Positions 51,336 through 62,564 of a stretch of 64,000 nt of DNA are shown here, piece by piece; the stretch's first letter is position 1, and every line of letters begins with the position of its first letter. Origin of the DNA: Tretioscincus oriximinensis (taxonomy: Eukaryota; Chordata; Lepidosauria; Squamata; Gymnophthalmidae). The DNA is taken from the NCBI GenBank assembly GCA_022410635.1, contig JAJVDF010000298.1, forward strand, positions 1,005,860 through 1,069,859, written 5' to 3'. The notes below the pieces were generated by a model that had not been told where the DNA came from, ran no database searches, and saw nothing but the letters and a program-made list of their open reading frames with translations. Both the position numbers and the translations under genes were made by a program.

Positions 51336-51900
51336 TTGGGCTNCTTCCTCATCACATGGTTTGCTTCACTATTTCTTTTAAAACGCATTCATAGAATCAT
51401 AGAATCATAGAATCATAGAATCATAGAATCATAGAATCATNGAATCATAGAGTTGGAAGGGACCTCCAGGGTCATCGAGTCCAACCCCAACCCGTCCTCA
51501 CCTTCCTCAAATCTGTCCTCACCACAATCTGTCCTCACCTTCCTCAAAATTTCCATGCTGCTCTGACCATTGCCTAGCAATCCCATCACATGGGAAGCTT
51601 CTGCGCTTGTCTTACTATAATTCCCAGCATTCTCTGAGAGCTTTCCTAAATTCCCGAGTATTCTCTAAGAGCCAATGAACTTTTTACATGTCACNCTGAA
51701 GTCTCGTGAGATTTGCCAAGTTCACATTGCTGAATGTCCCCACGAAGCTTTCTTTAGGATTTTACAAAACATTCGCTATTGAATTGCAGAAACTGTGGTA
51801 GCTAGAAATTCTATGACAATGGACCTCTTTAGCTAGTGGATCATTGTACATACGTGACCTCATAGGTTAGATTGAACATATTCTTTGCTATTTTTATTTT
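51335..51900 (+). repeat. Unclassified repeat RC, copy 4 (longest), split by a CR1 end
   Basis: Parts 51335-51388 and about 51520-51900. Motifs in order: CACATGGTTTGCTTCACTAT, CATTGCCTAGCAATCCCATC, TTACTATAATTCCCAGCATTCTC, AGAGCCAATGAACTTTTTAC, GAGATTTGCCAAGTTCACAT, TTTAGGATTTTACAAAACAT and ATGACAATGGACC. Confidence 0.7.
51389..51500 (-). mobile_element. CR1 LINE 3' end, classical type with (ATAGAATC)n tail
   Basis: About nine copies of CATAGAAT (51390-51451, one N) followed by AGAGTTGGAAGGGACCTCCAGGGTCATC. This is the textbook CR1 3' terminus. Only about 110 bases inserted. Confidence 0.93.
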
Positions 51901-52145
51901 ATGGACTTTGTAAATAAAGCTAAAAGCCTTCCTCTCGGAATGAAACAAAATGCGTGGACTATGTTTATCTTGGAAGAGTATTAGTAATGAAAAGATCTTT
52001 CCTTCAGTCAGAAACCAGAGAAAGCCGAATCTTCCTGCTTCTTTATTGAAATGAAAGCGAAAGTGATGCTACTCATTACTAAAAAAGAAGCTGCAACCTT
52101 TGAAAGCTGCGTATTTACTCTGCATAAATTGGATCAGAACATATA
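51901..52145. other. Unassigned sequence
   Basis: No gene recognised. Confidence 0.3.
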
Positions 52146-52159
52146 TTTCAACAACTAGC

Positions 52160-52352
52160 ACTGCATTCTTTTAGAAGATCTTTGCAAACACACCTCTTTT
52201 ACCTGGCCTTTGGTTGAAGAAATGCCGTTTTCCTTCCCACCTTCAGATACTGTTTTAATATACAGTATATGCCAATTTTGAATTTCTGTTTTTATTGTTG
52301 GCTGCCCTGAGATGTTTGTGTACAGGGCTGGGTAAATAAATAAATAAAATTA
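52160..52352 (+). mobile_element. L2-like LINE 3' end
   Basis: AACACACCTCTTTTACCTGGCC, TTTTTATTGTTGGCTGCCCTGAG, GGGCTGGGTAAATAAATAAATAAA. Confidence 0.7.
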
Positions 52353-52734
52353 TGGTCCTTATGAAATAGGATAGAAACTTTCTGGATGGGTGAATTCAGA
52401 TAGACAAGAGCTGTAATACCTGGGCCATGAATGAAGTTTAAAAATGCAATAGGCAAAGTGACTAAGTCACTAAAAGGAATAATTGGTAAGATCTATAAAT
52501 TGAAGCTGTAAATGAAATCTTCTCAGATCCTGAGCTTAAGGAACATATGGGTAGAAGATTTGCAAATGACTAACTTGTAAGCCACCTGGAGAAAGATATA
52601 TAGTACAAAGCATGAAGGCTTATATCAGTGCTGTTTCAAGGAACCTTTAGTAAAATGCTTTACAGATGGTATTTGACACTTCGCAAATTATTTCATGTCA
52701 CAAAGTTCTAAGGATAGAAACGCTGGAGAAATTG
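52353..52734. other. Unassigned sequence
   Basis: Nothing recognised. Confidence 0.3.
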
Positions 52735-52875
52735 GCAAGAAAATACAACGTATTTACATATGTGGTGGCAATGCCCCCCTGTGGTCCTTTTTCGGAGGGA
52801 GGTTTATAAAACTTTGGTTGAAAGGTTTAATAGCAATATCTTGTCTAGTCCCCAAATTTTTTGTTTCACTAGTCA
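52735..52875 (+). pseudogene. L1-like LINE ORF2 C-terminal fragment
   Basis: One forward frame gives HMWWQCPPVVLFRREVYKTL, the HMWW.CP.V..FW..V signature near the C-terminus of L1-type ORF2 (W replaced here), followed by ILSSPQIF. No upstream RT. Confidence 0.6.
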
Positions 52876-52958
52876 TTAGAATTACACTTAGAACAGCCTA
52901 TTTCTACCACTCATAAATGTTTTTTAATGGTTATAAATGGTTACTGCCATGTTTTCAT

Positions 52959-53242
52959 CAGGCTGCAATGTCTGGGTCTCTTCAGCTTTGAAGGATGGCA
53001 TTTAAGATGATGATCTGATTGAAGTGTATAAAATCATGCATGGGATGGATAAGGTGAACAGGGAAAAAGTCTTTATCACACTACACTATAGGACTAGGGG
53101 ACGTTCCTTGAAACTGACAGGCAAAAGTGTTAGGATAGATTAGGGAAAGTATTTTTTTCACCCAGAGAGACATTGGCCTGTGGAATTTACTTCCAGAAGT
53201 GGTGGTGGTAGCTAGCAGCCTGGATAGCTTTATGACAGGGAG
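52959..53242 (+). mobile_element. CR1 LINE ORF2 C-terminus
   Basis: CTGCAATGTCTGGGTCTCTTCAGC, GATTGAAGTGTATAAAATCATGCATGGGATGG, CTTCCAGAAGTGGTGGTGGT; ends at TATGACAGG where a (GGGA)n run starts. The 3' UTR is missing. Confidence 0.82.
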
Positions 53243-53330
53243 GGAAGGAGGGAGGGGAAAGCAAGGGGGAGGGAAGGAAGGGAGGGAGGAAGAAGGGAAG
53301 GAAAAGCAAGGGAGGGAAAAGAAAGTCACC
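53240..53330 (+). repeat. (GGGA/GGAA)n purine run
   Basis: Purines almost throughout, immediately after the truncated CR1. Confidence 0.9.
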
Positions 53331-53995
53331 ATTCGAGGCTGTCTTACCCAACCCAAAGCAATTACAATTTTATTCCCAGCGAGTATTGGAGGAATTCTGA
53401 AATGCCATGCAAATGGCGATGAACAGCTGAAAAAAAAAAAGGAGAACCTGGAGGGCAGAGTTTTGCACAGCACGTGCATTTTACTCCTGTTGTTAGACGT
53501 CAATGTGTCAGGGTCGATTCCACTACTTCCATGTAGTTTTCTTGGCAAGGACACAAAACTGGTTTCTTATGATCTTCTTCCCAGGAGTTGCCAGGGCTTG
53601 GATATGCAAACCTTTGCTTCCCAAGCAGTTGCTCTACCAGCGAGCTGATGGTTCCTCCTGTTTCATTCCAAGGCTAACGTGCTGCAATTCGTCCTTTTTG
53701 TGTTGAAATGATTTATTATAATGTATTCGATTTGATCATTGTGTCCCACCCTTTGGTGTAAAGGGCTAACAAATAGACATTGTTGTTGTTATTTTGTGCT
53801 AGAATGAGTGGGTGGGTACATATTTGAGGTTTTTTCTGGAAATACCACTGTTGTTTAGGAAGTTTTGGGTATAGCTACTTTAATTGAAACAGTTTTGTTT
53901 ATACCAGTTTATTGAGTAGTTTTACTGTTGTGGCAAACTCCTGGTTGGCTACATGGGTCAATTACCTTTATACAGTTCTCCTGACAGAGATACAG
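53331..53995. other. Unassigned, with a reverse LINE tail at about 53705-53760
   Basis: TTATAATGTATTCGATTTGATCATTGTGTCCCACCC is a reverse tail of the common GGGTGGGATAT type. No gene. Confidence 0.35.
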
Positions 53996-54865
53996 GGCTT
54001 GTTCACACGACGACCAAAAAAGTGCTATAAATTTATATTCCGGAATATAGCAAATGCCTATCCCTTCACACCATGAAGCTATATTCTGGAATATACAATG
54101 GCGGGTCTGTTCACATGTATACATGAATTCTCGTGATACGCAGCCAGCCAGCCCAACCGAGCCGATCAGCCAGCTGCGTGTCGTGAGAAGCCTTTTCCTC
54201 TGCCTGCTTTTGGGGGCTTCTGCCTGGAGATCGGCTTTGCAAAAGGAAGAGGAACAAAGCCTCCTCCTCCCCTCAGCTGATCTATTTGACAGCAGGCAGA
54301 GCCGATCTGCAGGGAATTCAGCTGAAGGAGGGGAGCCTAGGTCTGAATAACATTTGGGGACATTTGGGGACATTTTGGCATGTGAGTGGCCAAGCTCTGT
54401 CCCAAAATGTTACCAAGACCTAGGCTCCGTGTGGATGGGGCCAGCAGAACGCAGCCGTCTCCCCTCCTTCAGCAGAATTCCCTGCAGATCGGCTCTGCCT
54501 GCTGTCAAATAGTTCGGCTGAGGGGANGAGGTTTTGTTGCTCTTCCTTTTGCAGACTGATCTCCAGGCAGAAGTCCCCAAAAGCAGGNGGAGGGCAGCCT
54601 GAGCTTAGGAAAAGGCGGGAAGATTTCCCCGCCAAAGGAGGCAGCGCTTCCTTCTGACATCTCTCCCCTCCTGTCTCTCGCACTAATAATGGTCGCATGG
54701 GAGAGGAAGGGAATTGGCTACAAGGTGACAGAGGTTGGCTGCGAAGTTTCGGACGTTCTCCACAATTATTCCTGATTATCCGAACAATAGTTTATTGCAG
54801 AATAAATGGCCTTTATTGCAGAAGTTTTACTCATACACGCTTAACACGTGTGACATGACCTTCAA
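53996..54865 (+). mobile_element. Large multi-palindromic element FB2, copy 2
   Basis: The left end GGGCTTGTTCACACGACGACC is followed by paired TATTCCGGAATATAGC motifs. The main arms are about 54205-54345 and 54420-54600 (CAGCAGGCAGAGCCGATCTGC against its complement, CTGCTTTTGGGGGCTTCTGC likewise). The centre CAAGCTCTGTCCCAAAATGTTAC is shared with 31110-31133. The right part (TAATAATGGTCG to ACGCTTAACACGTGTG) is the complement of the left part of the copy at 30541. No transposase. The 98-codon ORF in the left arm is a palindrome by-product. Confidence 0.75.
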
Positions 54866-55445
54866 AATGGTGCTATAACAGAGGCATAAAATAGTTGTGT
54901 GACTATTTTCAGGAGTGGCTGGGAGTTGAACTAACCACTATCTCCTTTCTACCACTCAAATACAGCTTACTGCCAGAATAGTCTTCATCCATACTTATTC
55001 AAGTGAACATTCAGACATATAATTCCTTTTGCCATATAAGGGAAATGGGTTCCTCCACAAACTGGATGCAAATAACCAAAATACAGCATTCACATTTTTC
55101 TGCAAGGATCTTTTCACATTGTAGGAATGAATGTGGTCTACTTAGAAGCAGTCTATGCAAGGTATGTTGTGTCATCTTTGGACAATACGGTAGAAGAGTT
55201 TTCTTCTATGGATTATTCCTCTGAAGAAAAGGATTATTTNACCCAGAAGAGGAATGCCATATATCAACATTACATGGCCTTAGGTGCCTGGTTAAAATTT
55301 AAATCAGTCTTATTTTGAGAGGAATTTGATGTTTAATTTATACTCAATTTAGAATGGGAGGATTGAATTTCAGTTAAGTTTTATCTATAATAATTATAAT
55401 AAATGAATGAACAAGAATTCTGATTTGATCCGGTCAATATGAAAT
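54866..55445. other. Unassigned sequence
   Basis: No repeat recognised. A forward frame at 55127-55318 carries one N and no motif. Confidence 0.3.
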
Positions 55446-55448
55446 ATA

Positions 55449-55645
55449 GTTTGATGTAGTGGTTAAAGTGTTGAACTCCTATCTTATAGTCTCACGGTTC
55501 AATTTCACTCTCTTCCATGGGGTGACCTTGGGGCAGTCATAGTTCTTAAGAACTATGTCAGCCCCAACTCCTTCACAGGAATTCTGTTGAGGAGAAAGCA
55601 CAAAAGCTATATGAACCGGCTTTTGGTGAAAAGGAATTATAAATA
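55449..55645 (+). mobile_element. SINE type A
   Basis: TTTGATGTAGTGGTTAAAGTG (A box), CACGGTTCAATTTCAC (B box), GGTGACCTTGGGGCAGTCAT, AAAAGCTATATGAACCGGC, TTATAAATAATG tail. Confidence 0.82.
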
Positions 55646-55717
55646 ATGATAGATGATGGACGATAGATGGTAGATGATAGATGATCACCATCACCATCAC
55701 CATCACCATCACCATCA

Positions 55718-55748
<31 letters not shown>

Positions 55749-55755
55749 CACCATC
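55646..55755. repeat. (GATA/GATG)n then (CATCAC)n and (CAT)n microsatellite
   Basis: Borders the SINE 3' end and was likely seeded by it. The reverse poly-Met/Val ORF is an artefact. Confidence 0.95.
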
Positions 55756-55904
55756 AATTGTTGTCTTTATCTTTTATTAATACTTTTATCACAGCCTGTA
55801 TCACAAAATCTTAGGCTGGGTAACAACAATAACACAATTGTTACAAAACAAACCCATTAAGAAAGTTGGGAGGAGAAATTACTCATCAAATGTTGTTTCC
55901 CAGC

Positions 55905-55975
55905 ATCTACAGCATCTAAAGAAGCAGATTTGTCTACAAAAGCTCATGCTATATTATCAACTGTAACATCTTTCA
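55905..55975 (+). mobile_element. Penelope-like element 3' end, short
   Basis: CAGCATCTAAAGAAGCAGATTTGTCTACAAAAGCTCATGC. Confidence 0.65.
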
Positions 55976-57890
55976 AAGAAACAGTTTTGTGTAAGATTGG
56001 GTGGAATTTGTGTACTTAGTTTGCCATTAAACTAGATACATGTTTGGTTGGTTTGCCAACAAGCCATTTCTCTGAACCATCTGGTGTTCAAAAATACTTT
56101 TTCCCGATTTGGTTCAATCATATCCTGTACCCGCAAGCCACTGCATTTTTGGTTTGATATGAGCTTATAAAATTTTTAACTATGCAAAGGAATTTTCAAA
56201 TGGAAATTGAACCTTCCATGTCCCTATATAGGATCCTATGATTTAAGGGACATTTCAGATTTGTTGGACAAATCTGAGAAAGAGGAAGGGAAGTCTTTGA
56301 AACCAGGCCCAGAACATACAANGAAAACTTATAAACCATTTCTGCCAGGTGGCAATGTATGGAAACCATTACATCCAACAGAAACCACTAGAGATTCAGT
56401 TTCTTAATGTGGCAAACTGCTCAGGCGGACCTAAATCTAAGGTCATGTTAACTACCACAGAACACATTACATGTGTCAAAATGCTAACTAATGCACATTA
56501 ATGGTGCATTTCCCTGTAGAAAAGATTAAAGGGTCAGCTCACTTCTGAATGCTGACTCTGCTTCTGCATCTGGACATGGATCCCATACTGTTAAATGGCA
56601 ACTCTCACAAGCATCCAGAACCAACAGAAAGGAGCAGTCAACATATCTGTGCTGGATGCAGATGTAGGGAAATCCTAGGTTTCCCACACATCATTGAAAG
56701 CTCCTTTGCATCTTCCATTATAACAAACTTGTGTTTGCATGGAGAGAAGCTTAAGGCATGTCTAAAGTGCCTTAAATGCCTCCATGCCTATACAAACGAT
56801 TCCTGTTAGAGCAGATTAAACTAATTCATATTACTAAAGTTGATTAGTTCAGGTAAGCGCAGAATGGATCTTTGTCTAAAAATCTACCAGGAGCTCAAAA
56901 AATTCTATAGCAAAGCAGTCTAAGAATTTCAAGAGAATCAGTAAGTTTAGGGAAGTTTGATTTTAAAAAAAATAACTTCAGCCATTTTGCTCTAATCCTC
57001 ATCCAAATCTAATGACAGTATTTAATTAATATTCCTGTCTAGTATATACTTGCAAATATTCAGGTAGAACATGCATAATAGCTTTATAATTTAATACCAT
57101 GAACCAAGCTCATTGTTCAACATTTTAAAAAATNTCGTAACAGCTTATATGTGTGCATGTGTGCAATTATTAACTTATATTATTATGCCAACATTGAACT
57201 TCCAAATATTAACGCCATTCATGTCATTCTGGTTTCATCAATGAATGTGCTGCATGCACACCAACCCTATTGGTATAAGTTCCTATCTTGACAGTAATGA
57301 ATAGATTTATTCCAAAGTCTTCANTTTAGGGTTAATTATTCCTACCAATTACATGTTTACCCTAGGCACAATTACTTTGGGAATAAAAGCCCTTGTCCCT
57401 TGTAATCAAAAGGGATGCTTTAGTGGAGATATATCTTGGCTTCCCAGCTGTACCTCAATTAGAAACTGAGGTCCATGAAGGAAGTGCTAGAGCTAATTAT
57501 GCAAATCAGGAAATTAACCATCATCTACATGCACTAGTGGTTGAGTAACATGCCTCTACATGGCACCTTCCCTGTATCATGATCTGAGTCAAGGGGTTCA
57601 TTTACTTGGTTAGGGAACAGAATGAGGGGATGGAGGCGGAACCACTACATATAATTCAATTGTGTTCAAAATTCCCGTCACCATATCGGTTCAATGAGCT
57701 CTTGTGGGAAGGGATAGAAAATGCATTGCAATTTTCTACTGATCAACACCACTGGTTTTTACAAGCAAGCTTTTTAAGATGAGTCAGGATGAGGGGTCAA
57801 TTTCTTGGATTTGTATATCTAGGCCAAAAATGTTTAATCCTTTCAGGCCTGTAGGTATTGTTGCTTTTGGTGGAGATCACTAAATTGTAA
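55976..57890. other. Unassigned, repeat-poor region
   Basis: I see no gene, RNA or clear repeat in these 1.9 kb. ORFs of 60-90 codons are unsupported. Confidence 0.3.
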
Positions 57891-57892
57891 GA

Positions 57893-58140
57893 ACCAGTGT
57901 GGTGTAGTGGTTAGAATGTCGGACTCTTACCTGGAAGTCTTGCGGTTCGATTCTGCACTCCTCCACAAAAGCCAGCTGGGTGACCTTGGGCTAGTCACAG
58001 TTCTTCAAAGCCCTCTCAGCCACACCTACTTCTCTAGGCTCTGTTGTGAAGAGAAGAACAGAAAGTTATATAAGCCACTTTTATTCCCCTCAGGTTGAGA
58101 AAAGTGGGGTATAAAAATCGACTTTTCGTCTTGTTCTTGG
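57893..58140 (+). mobile_element. SINE type A, full-length
   Basis: GTGTGGTGTAGTGGTTAGAATG (A box), GCGGTTCGATTCTGC (B box), AAAGCCAGCTGGGTGACCTT, CAGCCACACCTACTTCTC, CTCAGGTTGAGAAAAGTGGGG, TATAAAAATCGAC and a short pyrimidine-rich tail. Best reference copy of this family in the window. Confidence 0.9.
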
Positions 58141-59695
58141 TTGACATCATTGTTACTGCCATGGGAATCTCTAAATGGTATGAAAAAGTGACAATCCCCC
58201 TCCCCCTGCAGTGTTGCTAACATTAGAAGTTGGACCTGGTGAAAAGTGTATTGGAATGAAAATGTTCTGGTAACACTGTGACGCAGCATTGTGTGATGAT
58301 GCAATCTAAGTGCAAGTTAGATGATGCAATCTACCTACATGAGAGAGATTATATAATTGGGGTGTAAGCAAAGACATATCTTGATTTGTGATCTTTAGCT
58401 TGATTGATCATAACTTTATATATATGTAATATAGGAACTTGGGAGTTCTCTCTCCTGCTGATGTTGGTGCCATTTGTGTTTTGCTCTTTTAGCTATTCTA
58501 CCTTTCTGAATTTACACAACAAAAAGTCCTTTCTCCTATAGCCATTAAAATTGTAAACTTCTGTCCCACAGTTTAGCTGGTAGCTCTAGCTATTGGCATT
58601 CCAAATTATTCAAACATGCACTGAGTGGAGGACTGGCAGTACTTCCAATCAAACCAGGACTCAATCTGCAACACAGATACACACCCAATATTTCTTTCTT
58701 TTCTCAGAATAGGAAAGAGGAGAAATATAGGCTAGCACAATCTACCGCCCCAGTTTCAGAAACATATGTCCCTCTTAGAACAAGCTGGCTGAGGGTCAGC
58801 ATGTCATGTGCATTGGGAATATCTGATCAAAGTCACTGCTCATAAATACCTAATTAAAGTGAAATGTATACAACAGTTTTAATTGGCTCATTGGCTCATT
58901 TGTTTTTATTATGCTTTAACGCTTTGCTCAGTGGATGAAACTGAAGTACAGACTCTCATCCTATTTTACAGGTGAATAAAAGACCTTGAATACTGCATGA
59001 AATAAGAACTTCACACATTATTATAGTGTCAAATGTAAATAGGTTGCTTCGTTTGCTTACAACATTGCATTTGAAATATCCACAAGATGGAAAGAGTATG
59101 AATATTTTTGGGCCAAGAGCAGAAAGCTACCAGATTTCCCTGATCATATTCATTAAAATTATATTCGGTCCTTTCTTCGCTGGCATAATTCTGGATATTC
59201 TCAGAATAGACCTGCCACCTAATCTGCCTCACCTGCTCATGCAGTTTTGGCAATCTACCTGCTTCAAACCTCTGTTGCCAATAGTTTTATAGACAGCACT
59301 TCTTTTCCAGCTTCATTTCAGAACTCTCTCTTGTGTGGTATGAAGAAAATGAAGGCNTGCCTTTTGCACACTTTGTGATCCATACCGGTTTGCAGCAGGT
59401 GCTCAGAAAGACCGAGTAGGCCTGTGTGGGGGTGGACGCCCCACTAGGTGGCATGGATGGGAGCAAGGAGAGGAAGGCCTAGAGCATAACTCAGCAGGCT
59501 AATTCCACTAGTCTTGGAATAGTTGTGGGCTACGATAATCAGTGTTATACCTGTACCATCAGTTCTGATGGTACGGCCATACGTAGGCCAGATCTGAAAG
59601 GAACATGGCTTCAAAGGAAATGTGATGCATGATATGGTTCACATTGATATGGTTCTTCAATGAAGAAAGTGTGATATGTGTCCAGCCAATCATTT
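58141..59695. other. Unassigned sequence; short 10-bp palindrome at 59553-59574
   Basis: GTACCATCAG/TT/CTGATGGTAC is a perfect small hairpin. Otherwise no repeat or exon recognised. Confidence 0.35.
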
Positions 59696-59699
59696 CAAG

Positions 59700-59850
59700 C
59701 CAGCAGTCTAGTTTCTACATTCTGCCCCAGCTGCAGCTTCCGAACCATTTTCAAAAGCAGCCTCATATAGAGCACATTACAGTAGTCCAATCTAGGAGTT
59801 ACAAGAACATGGATTACTATGACCAGATCATCCCTGTCCANAAGTTCAGA
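59700..59850 (-). mobile_element. Diverged LINE-like repeat
   Basis: CAGCTGCAGCTTCCGAACCA, CATTACAGTAGTCCAATCTAGGAGTTAC and TGGATTACTATGACCAGATCATCCCTGTCC resemble a widespread amniote LINE segment; family not named. Confidence 0.45.
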
Positions 59851-59958
59851 ACTACGAGGAGTAGGAACCTCTTTTTATAGGGCTGGCATCATCTGGCATG
59901 GAATCTTGCCCCAAGCATCCCAAAATCTCAGGCAATTGGAGCTTCCTGGAAATAGAGA

Positions 59959-60037
59959 CCAGAAGTGACATCATCTCTGATGTCACTTCTGGCCCCAGGG
60001 CACCCTTTCCAGAAGCAGGGGGCAGAAGTGTCACTTC
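59959..60037. repeat. Perfect 15-bp hairpin plus a third copy of an AGAAGTGACATCA-like motif
   Basis: CCAGAAGTGACATCA (59959-59973), loop TCTC, exact complement 59978-59992. A further CAGAAGTGTCACTTCTGG palindrome lies at 60022-60039. The core resembles composite ETS/CREB-type binding words. Confidence 0.8.
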
Positions 60038-60044
60038 TGGCTCC

Positions 60045-61035
60045 AGCATATTTCTCATACATTGCTGTTCAAGAATTCGTATGATAGTGAACTTTCTGCT
60101 AATATACGGGATTTTCGTCCAACTCCCAACAGTGCATTCACAGCATCTAAATTGCTACAATATGCTGCTAGAGTCTGAAGCACAGAATCTCAGGATTTTC
60201 TACAGGCATTTTCATAGAGATAAANGAACAAAACTACACAGCTGACTCCTTTCTGTGGCAGTAAACTGAGGTAATCTATCCCTGTCCACTAATGTTTATA
60301 AACATATTGTAAACAAGCATAAGTGAACAGCTCATCTCTCCGGGGGGAACAGATNCGTCCTTAATACTAATTAAGTGTTTTGTTCTGCCTGAGTATCTGG
60401 TAGAGGTTTTCTACTCCTTGGTGGGAGAAAGAGAGAGAGAGAGATAAAGTAATGACAGACTCATATTCTCTTGGCTCTTTAACTGCTTTGAGGCATTCTT
60501 AGTACAATAACTGCATATATAATTTTTATCATTTTTCACTTCCCACATTGTGAAACTAACACTGGATAAAGCCTTGGNTGTCAGGAGTGAAACCACAGAA
60601 TATTTGAGAAACTGCCCCTGCCTAAAGACGAGCAGAGGAGACCCGCCTGTCACTACCATCTCTCTTAGTAGCAAAGGGGTTAAGATCCAGGATAGGGCCT
60701 TCTGAGAATGATGGGAAAAGGCACAAGAATTTCATATGCCAATATGATTTTTGCAACCTCACATGTATAATAAAAAGAATCCTTGTGCATGAGAGCTTCT
60801 CCTACCGAAATCCATTTCCTGAACAGGTGGGGCCTGAGGCNGAGTATGGGCAGGGCATGGGTAGGACATGGGTGAAGTCTTGATCAGAAACAAAATAATA
60901 GGTGGGGTGTAGGTGGTGCATGAAAAAGCCATGTGCATGGCATGACAGAATAAGTGGACTCTGAGCTGAATCTAGGTTGGACCAAGATTTTTGCTTCTAT
61001 GAAAATTTTGTAAAGGATTTTCAGTTTTGAAAATT
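60045..61035. other. Unassigned sequence
   Basis: (GA)n run at 60427-60443. No gene recognised. Confidence 0.3.
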
Positions 61036-61039
61036 TTCC

Positions 61040-61292
61040 ATCCTTTCTTATGGCAGCACCCAGAATGTGGAATAATCTCCCCCTTGAGCAGATCCGTCAA
61101 TCACCATCTCTATATGCATTCAGAAAGCTCTTGAGAACACAANTCTTTAATCTGGCCTTTGGCTGAAAAATTGCTCTCCGTTCTTTACTTTTAAGACAGT
61201 GTTGGTTTAATATGTAGAGTTGGTTTTTATTGTTAACTGCCCTCAGACTTTGGGATATAGAGCAGTATAGAAATGCAAATAAATAAATAAAA
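61040..61292 (+). mobile_element. L2-like LINE 3' end with ORF2 C-terminus
   Basis: Forward translation AAPRMWNNLPLEQIRQ and SPSLYAFRKLLRT ends at a stop after FNLAFG. Then the 3' UTR with TTTTATTGTTAACTGCCCTCAG and the tail AAATGCAAATAAATAAATAAA. Confidence 0.78.
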
Positions 61293-61790
61293 AGATGGTG
61301 TTTTGATGGATGGCCTAAGAATTGTGTCAATGGAGGGCTGGGTATTAAGATTACAACTATATGTGGTTTTCCTCAGCGCCAGGTAGAGCAGGTGCCTCTT
61401 GAGATTGCTAACTAGAAGAGATGGCGCTAAGGAAGCAAGAGGCTAGGAAATTTGGAAACAGGTTGGGAATTGGGTTGGATGGTTGGCTGACAACGCAGAG
61501 AAGCAAAGAATGTATGGAACAACAAGTGGACTAATTTTAAGAGTCATCCCTGACTGACCATTACCCAGTAAGGTGTTNATAGATATGATAATATTGAGCA
61601 AGTTGTCCATGTCTTAGTTGTCCATGTCTTAGCAGGCTCAGTGGTGTTTAATGAGGCCAACGTGGAATAAATAATTCTGGCCACATTAACCACAGAAGAA
61701 GGTCTTACCAAAACATGGTGTCCAGATTCTTGGACCATTGACACCAAACAGCAGAGTGCTGTAAAAAGGATTTATTATCCAGCTCAGAGG
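61293..61790. other. Unassigned sequence
   Basis: Short tandem duplication TTGTCCATGTCTTAG at 61601-61632. No gene. Confidence 0.3.
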
Positions 61791-61808
61791 CTAACAACCA
61801 GAACAGGA

Positions 61809-62255
61809 CATTCTGTCTCAGACCTCAGGACTGCAGTCCTTGAACAAAGAAACTATAAAGGAAGATTTGAAAGGGAAGCAGCAGAACTTGAATACATTCA
61901 TAAGTTCCAAGCCATCAGCAAAGGACTTAACAGGGATAATGGTTTCCTGGCCAATTATACATTTTTATGAAACCTGTTAAGTATTTGATTGTTTCTCTAC
62001 CAGACATTGCCTCTTGTTGCCCCAGGAACTTTTTCACATGAGAGGATTAGTTTCTGCTATTGACTTGTTTTTCTAACCTGCAATTCATCACCTTATTACA
62101 GTTGCATATACTTTGTCTTCTCCCATAAACAGTTTTCTATAAATACCTGACCCTGATATTAGTCCCTCAGCATCTGAAGAAGTAGACCTGTCTACGAAAG
62201 CTTATGCCACCCACTTTTCTCAAGTTAGTCTCAAAGTGCTGCTAGCTCCTTTGCT
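61809..62255 (+). mobile_element. Penelope-like element, 5'-truncated insertion with 13-bp target duplication
   Basis: Starts inside the end of the endonuclease frame (CTCAGGACTGCAGTCCTTGA, as at 12532-12551), continues through the full 3' UTR and ends CTGCTAGCTCCTTTGCT. AACCAGAACAGGA flanks it on both sides (61796-61808 and 62256-62268). Confidence 0.9.
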
Positions 62256-62564
62256 AACCAGAACAGGAGCAATTTTCCTACTTAATATGCACCCCTTTTA
62301 TACCCGAGACTAATGGGCACTCACCACCTGTCCTTTCCAGAATGTTCTGAAGGATTGAAATGATTCTCATTCGACATTCTAAGATTCAAACCTTAGAATA
62401 TCAGCTGTTCTCTCATAAGTAAACGCAGTTGTCATTTGTAATAATCACTCCTTGATTTTTTAACAACTTAAAATCTATGGCAAGGATTCTCTCCCTGATA
62501 GTTTTTTGTGTACTGGCATTCTGAATATCTGCATTATGTCCATTTCATTTCTGGCACAGGGACC

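Noticed and set aside
51389..51460. CRISPR-like array of short repeats
   Set aside because: The CATAGAAT units are contiguous without spacers and are the known CR1 3' tail.
55479..55757. Poly-Met/Val reverse ORF
   Set aside because: It is the translation of the (CAT)n/(CATCAC)n microsatellite.
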